From positions 1 to 9,231 of the forward strand of contig CAUEFX010000101.1 of NCBI GenBank assembly GCA_958477465.1: a DNA stretch of 9,231 bases. The letters run 5' to 3'. Below, piece after piece: positions 6,043-9,231 of this stretch; positions within the stretch are counted from its first letter, which is position 1, and every line of letters begins with the position of its first letter. The notes under the pieces are model-generated. The model was not told where the DNA came from, searched no databases, and saw nothing but the letters and a program-made list of their open reading frames with translations. This DNA is from an uncultured Bacteroides sp. Lineage in GTDB: Bacteria > Bacteroidota > Bacteroidia > Bacteroidales > Bacteroidaceae. The translations under genes were made by a program, and so were the position numbers.

Positions 6043-7138
6043 CATTTTTCAGGTGTTCGTACTCTTCTTCAAAGCACGCGCTGAAGAACTTGCGGCCCAG
6101 GTTTTGCTCGATCTGTTGAAATTGCCAGAGCTTTCCTCCCTTGAAATGCGGGGAGCAAAGAATGGAATCGTTTTCTACATCCAGAATAAAGAGGTAGACA
6201 AGGCGGTTGGTCACTGAATTTTCAAAGTGGTACATGATGCTGAAAGTTGGCTTCAGCCCGTCGGCTTTGGGAAACGCATTGCGCAGCATTCTTTGACACC
6301 CTTCTGCAAGCGACTCTCCGTAGCTAAGATAACATTCCATCGGTATGTCTGTTTTCCCTTTGTCTAAGATGGCTGTTTGCGGGCGGCTGCACAGGAACAG
6401 CTTGCCGTGTGAGGACACTGCGATGCGGATTACCGGATTGATGTAGGTGTTCTTGTAATTAAGGGCTTCTATCGCTATCGTCTTTCCGATGACATCTCCC
6501 TGTGTGTTGACAATAGGCACATACTCGGTGTGAGACATTAGCCTGTTGAAATAGTGGATGCCTATCTGATTGAGAATGATGCATAAAATGAATATGGCGG
6601 GAGGCATGAAGCTGAATATGATCCATGTAGTCGTCTCTCCTATCGGGTGGGAGAAAAATACGGCCAGGCTGATGATGATAAAGTGCAGAATTCCCAATGG
6701 CAGTATGATGTGTGCCGATACGATGGCCGATTCCGCACCTTGGGCAAACATCCGTTTGTTGCAGTTCTCCTGCTTCTTCAGGAAATGGTTGATGAATCTT
6801 CTTCTATGTAGGTATAGGCTCAGCATGGGGATAAGTATGCTGACCTCCAAGGTCAGTGGAAGCGCTCCGGCGGGGACATAATCTCCCGGAATCAAGGCGG
6901 CCAATGTGAGTAACATCAGCATGAATGTCGAAATGTAAAGAATGAAATTGGGAACCCGTACCCCTCTACGGTGCATGGAATAGTATGAATATAACATCCC
7001 GATGCCAGTTCCGATGTAGATTGCCGTGTCTTGCGTTATAAATTCACATAATATAATGGAGATAACAACGGGGGTATATCCCAACGACATATTATATGCG
7101 GAAGATAATATTCCTTTGCGATTCATTTTGGTGTACAT
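6008..7138 (-). CDS. Membrane protein with C-terminal degenerate Nudix-like domain
   Basis: The 376-residue protein has about six hydrophobic segments (roughly 18-33, 38-54, 63-83, 96-111, 139-162, 172-195) followed by a soluble C-terminal domain (about 205-365). That domain follows the Nudix/IPP-isomerase pattern: EYVPIVNTQGDVIGKTIAIE (205-224), PVIRIAVSSHGKLFLCSRP (235-253), then the Nudix-box position at 269-290. Aligned with G-x5-E-x7-R-E-U-x-E-E-x-G-U, the first Gly is Cys269, the Glu of GES (E275) and the Arg (R283) remain, but the RExxEE core reads R-M-L-R-N-A, so the metal-binding glutamates are missing. It is therefore probably a non-catalytic, ligand-sensing or structural domain; this is inference. 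M5 is an alternative start. It lies 72 bp after lipA with no terminator or -7 match between them, so co-transcription with lipA is likely. Topology predicts the Nudix-like part in the cytoplasm if the N-terminus is cytoplasmic. I know no named function. Confidence 0.85.
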   Translation of the reverse strand: MYTKMNRKGILSSAYNMSLGYTPVVISIILCEFITQDTAIYIGTGIGMLYSYYSMHRRGVRVPNFILYISTFMLMLLTLAALIPGDYVPAGALPLTLEVSILIPMLSLYLHRRRFINHFLKKQENCNKRMFAQGAESAIVSAHIILPLGILHFIIISLAVFFSHPIGETTTWIIFSFMPPAIFILCIILNQIGIHYFNRLMSHTEYVPIVNTQGDVIGKTIAIEALNYKNTYINPVIRIAVSSHGKLFLCSRPQTAILDKGKTDIPMECYLSYGESLAEGCQRMLRNAFPKADGLKPTFSIMYHFENSVTNRLVYLFILDVENDSILCSPHFKGGKLWQFQQIEQNLGRKFFSACFEEEYEHLKNVIGIREKYKDF

Positions 7139-7210
7139 TTTGCCTGTTTTCTATAAAACAAACAAGGGGGTGTTTATGTTTAGACTATTCCTTAATATGT
7201 TTGGGTTCGG

Positions 7211-8077
7211 TTATTTCTTAATACATTTTGTTCCGGTTGTTTTTCTTATATGCTTTTCCGCGTGATAAGATGAACGTACGAGCGGGGCGCTCTCTACTTG
7301 TTCGAAACCTTTCTCGAGTCCGGTCTGCTTGTATCGGGCAAACTGTTCGGGGGTGACGTATTCCGTTACCGGATAGTGTCGGTGGGTAGGTTGCAGGTAT
7401 TGCCCGATGGTGAGTATGCTACACCCTGTGGCCAGAAGATCATCCATCAGCTCTTCCACCTCCGACTGGGTTTCTCCCAATCCGACCATGATGCCGCTTT
7501 TGGCGGTAATGCCGCTTTCGGCTATCCGGCGGATTACCCGAAGGCTGGTTTCGTAATTGGCAGCGCTTCGTACCAATGGGCTGATGCGGCGTACGGTCTC
7601 CATGTTGTGTGATATGATTTCCGGATTGGCAGCGATAACCTTATCTACCAGCTCCATCCGTCCTTGAAAATCGGGTATCAGTACCTCGATGGTAGTACCC
7701 GGGTTTATCCTTTTAATTTCGGTGATGGTACGTGCCCAATGTTCCGCTCCTAAGTCCGGAAGGTCGTCTCGGTCTACAGAAGTGACTACTGCATGAGAAA
7801 GTTTCATCAAGGCTATGGATTCTGCTACATGAGTCGGTTCGTCGGCATCCAATGCCAGGGGACGGCCGGTTTGCGTATTGCAGAATTTGCAACTGCGGGT
7901 ACAGATATCACCTCCTATCATAAATGTGGCAGTGCCCTTTCCCCAGCACTCTCCCATATTAGGACAGCGTCCGCTGCTGCAAATCGTATGCAGGCAGTGG
8001 TTCTCTACGATACGTTTAGTCTCGGTATAGCGTTCATTGGCGCCGATGCTGATCTTCAGCCACTCAGGCTTTCTCAT
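7211..8077 (-). CDS. lipA: Lipoyl synthase LipA
   Basis: LipA is a radical-SAM enzyme that inserts two sulfurs into octanoyl groups on the lipoyl domains of 2-oxoacid dehydrogenases and GcvH. The 288-residue product shows every diagnostic motif. The auxiliary [4Fe-4S] cysteines are C33, C38 and C44 (CX4CX5C within SSGRCPNMGECW), the radical-SAM cysteines are C59, C63 and C66 (CTRSCKFC), and the RSSY motif (268-271) carries the serine ligand of the auxiliary cluster. LGETQSEVEELMDDL (200-214) and QYLQPTHRHYPV (226-237) are also typical. An in-frame TAA lies five codons before the ATG, which fixes the start. No lipB or lplA gene is adjacent in this window. It lies downstream of the DPP4-like gene across a palindrome-containing gap of 127 bp, and upstream of the degenerate Nudix membrane protein. 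No exact TAnnTTTG element is seen before it. Confidence 0.97.
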   Translation of the reverse strand: MRKPEWLKISIGANERYTETKRIVENHCLHTICSSGRCPNMGECWGKGTATFMIGGDICTRSCKFCNTQTGRPLALDADEPTHVAESIALMKLSHAVVTSVDRDDLPDLGAEHWARTITEIKRINPGTTIEVLIPDFQGRMELVDKVIAANPEIISHNMETVRRISPLVRSAANYETSLRVIRRIAESGITAKSGIMVGLGETQSEVEELMDDLLATGCSILTIGQYLQPTHRHYPVTEYVTPEQFARYKQTGLEKGFEQVESAPLVRSSYHAEKHIRKTTGTKCIKK

Positions 8078-8102
8078 ATTCAGAATGATGGTTTATGAAT
8101 GA

Positions 8103-8199
8103 TGAGAGTGTGTCAAAATGTCCTTTTCAAAGAATTCACCTCTGCTACAAGCATTTGTGGCAGGGGGCTAAGTCTTGTTCATTTTGGCACACCCTCTCA
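8103..8199. repeat. Compound palindrome: outer inverted repeat enclosing an inner hairpin
   Basis: The outer arms are TGAGAGTGTGTCAAAATG (8103-8120) and CATTTTGGCACACCCTCTCA (8180-8199). They pair over 18 positions with one T-G wobble and a 2-nt CC bulge. Inside lies a second hairpin, CCTCTGCTACAA (8139-8150) against TTGTGGCAGGGG (8155-8166), 12 pairs with two wobbles around a GCAT loop. The element begins 5 bp after the DPP4 stop codon. It has no U-run at either end and no clear target-site duplication. It could be a 3'-end stabiliser, a processing or termination structure, or a short MITE-like repeat; single-copy sequence cannot decide. Confidence 0.7.
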
Positions 8200-8204
8200 G
8201 TTCT

Positions 8205-9231
8205 CTAAAGGTTTTTCAAAAAGAAATTGGTTAATCGCGTGTATAGATGCTGACGGGTATTGCCGCCATAAATGCTATGATTGCGGTTGGTGTAGACTTG
8301 CATATCGAACTGTTTATCCAGTTGCACAAGATGTTCGGCATACTCGGCACAGTTCTGGAAGTGTACGTTATCATCGGCCATTCCATGCACAAGCAAAAGA
8401 TTGCCATGCAGCTTGCTTGCCCGCGTAAAGGCGGATGCGGCTTTGTATCCTTCGGCATTCTCTTTGGGAGTACGCATAAAGCGTTCCGTGTAGATGCTGT
8501 CATAGAATTTCCAGTCTGTGGGAGCGGCTACTGCCACGCCAGCCTTGAAGACCGGTGTACCTTCACTCATACTCATAATGGTCATGTATCCGCCGTAACT
8601 CCATCCCCAGATGCCGATACGCCCTTTGTCCACATAGGGCAATGTCCCCAGGTATTTGGCGGCTTCCACCTGATCTTTGGCCTCTTTTACTCCCAGGTTC
8701 AGATAAGTGTTTTTCTGGAACTCTGCTCCACGGCCACCGGTTCCGCGCCCGTCTACACAGGCAACGATGTAACCCAGACTGGCCATATAGGTCTCCCAAC
8801 TTACATTGAAGTTATCCAAAACCTGTTGCGAGCCCGGCCCGCTGTACTGGTACATCAGCACCGGATATTTCTTGGAGGCCGAAAAGTCTGCCGGTTTCAT
8901 CATCCAACCGTTCAGTTCTACCCCTTCCGTTGTCTTGAACTTGAAGAATTCTTTTTTCGGCAGATCGATTTGCGCCAGTTTTTGTTTCAAAGCATCGTTG
9001 GTAACCAGTGTTTTCAAAGGTTTTCCTTCGTTGTCATTGAGGGTGATGACTGCCGGTGTGTCGAGATTGGTATATGTATTGATGTAATATTTCATTGTCG
9101 GGCTGAACAGTGCACTGTTCATACCTGTATTCTGAGACAGTTTGGTCTTTTTCCCTTTGCGGTCTATTTTGTATACGGCCTGCTGCATCGGACTCTCTTC
9201 GTTGCTTGTGAAGTAGAGGCTTCCGTCTGCT
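8205..9231 (-). CDS. Dipeptidyl-peptidase IV-like S9 family serine peptidase (N-terminus outside window)
   Basis: The reading frame stays open through the right edge, so the internal methionine codon at 9188 is not the true start. The residues before it (S-L-Y-F-T-S-N-E-E-S-P) continue a beta-propeller blade. Visible are the end of the propeller and the whole alpha/beta-hydrolase domain of an S9B prolyl dipeptidase, which removes X-Pro or X-Ala dipeptides from peptide N-termini, usually in the periplasm. Numbering from the codon at 9188, YQYSGPGSQ (113-121) carries the oxyanion Tyr115, GWSYGG (195-200) the nucleophile Ser197, HGMADDNVHF (268-277) the catalytic Asp272, and NRNHSIYGG (301-309) the His304. 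All triad residues are present, so the enzyme should be active. The protein ends in KNL, 5 bp before a compound palindrome. It is upstream of lipA on the same strand. Confidence 0.93.
   Translation of the reverse strand, partial: ADGSLYFTSNEESPMQQAVYKIDRKGKKTKLSQNTGMNSALFSPTMKYYINTYTNLDTPAVITLNDNEGKPLKTLVTNDALKQKLAQIDLPKKEFFKFKTTEGVELNGWMMKPADFSASKKYPVLMYQYSGPGSQQVLDNFNVSWETYMASLGYIVACVDGRGTGGRGAEFQKNTYLNLGVKEAKDQVEAAKYLGTLPYVDKGRIGIWGWSYGGYMTIMSMSEGTPVFKAGVAVAAPTDWKFYDSIYTERFMRTPKENAEGYKAASAFTRASKLHGNLLLVHGMADDNVHFQNCAEYAEHLVQLDKQFDMQVYTNRNHSIYGGNTRQHLYTRLTNFFLKNL

Noticed and set aside
6065..6088. Hairpin TTCTTC/GAAGAA 22 bp after the methyltransferase stop
   Set aside because: Short stem, no following T-run, and it lies inside the coding sequence of the opposite gene, so a terminator call is not supported.
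8099..8428. 109-codon plus-strand frame over the palindrome and DPP4 tail
   Set aside because: Mostly antisense to the peptidase domain; it begins in the palindrome and has no recognisable features.

Overview
The window looks like chromosomal DNA from a gut Bacteroides, close to the B. thetaiotaomicron/ovatus group. The evidence is the gene content (GH28 pectinase, DUF4861, GldB-type lipoprotein, DPP4-like S9 peptidase), A/T-rich start regions with almost no Shine-Dalgarno, and -7 elements of the TAnnTTTG type before several genes. No tRNA, rRNA, CRISPR array, transposase or phage gene is visible.

Left block, minus strand (1-3125): a GH28 galacturonidase-type hydrolase (1512-3125), then a secreted DUF4861 protein (131-1351), then the first six codons of a third gene (1-20). 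This reads as a small exported pectin/uronate-degradation locus. A good intrinsic terminator follows GH28. Each of the three genes has its own -7 candidate, so they may be separately promoted. The 331-bp divergent intergenic region (3126-3456) carries the GH28 leader, paired TAACCTAA repeats and the fabI promoter.

Middle block, plus strand (3457-6042): a tight housekeeping operon of fabI (enoyl-ACP reductase), a gldB-family lipoprotein and a compact RsmI-like tetrapyrrole-methylase-family methyltransferase, with gaps of 5 and 10 bp.

Right block, minus strand (6008-9231): in transcription order, a dipeptidyl-peptidase IV-like S9 peptidase (N-terminus outside the window), a compound palindromic element, lipA (lipoyl synthase), and a six-helix membrane protein with a C-terminal Nudix-like domain that has lost the catalytic Nudix glutamates. 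The last gene overlaps the methyltransferase tail-to-tail by 35 bp.

Most of the window is ordinary core genome. The least explained parts are the membrane-anchored degenerate Nudix protein, the roughly 97-bp compound palindrome between DPP4 and lipA, and the uncharacterised DUF4861 protein beside the pectinase.
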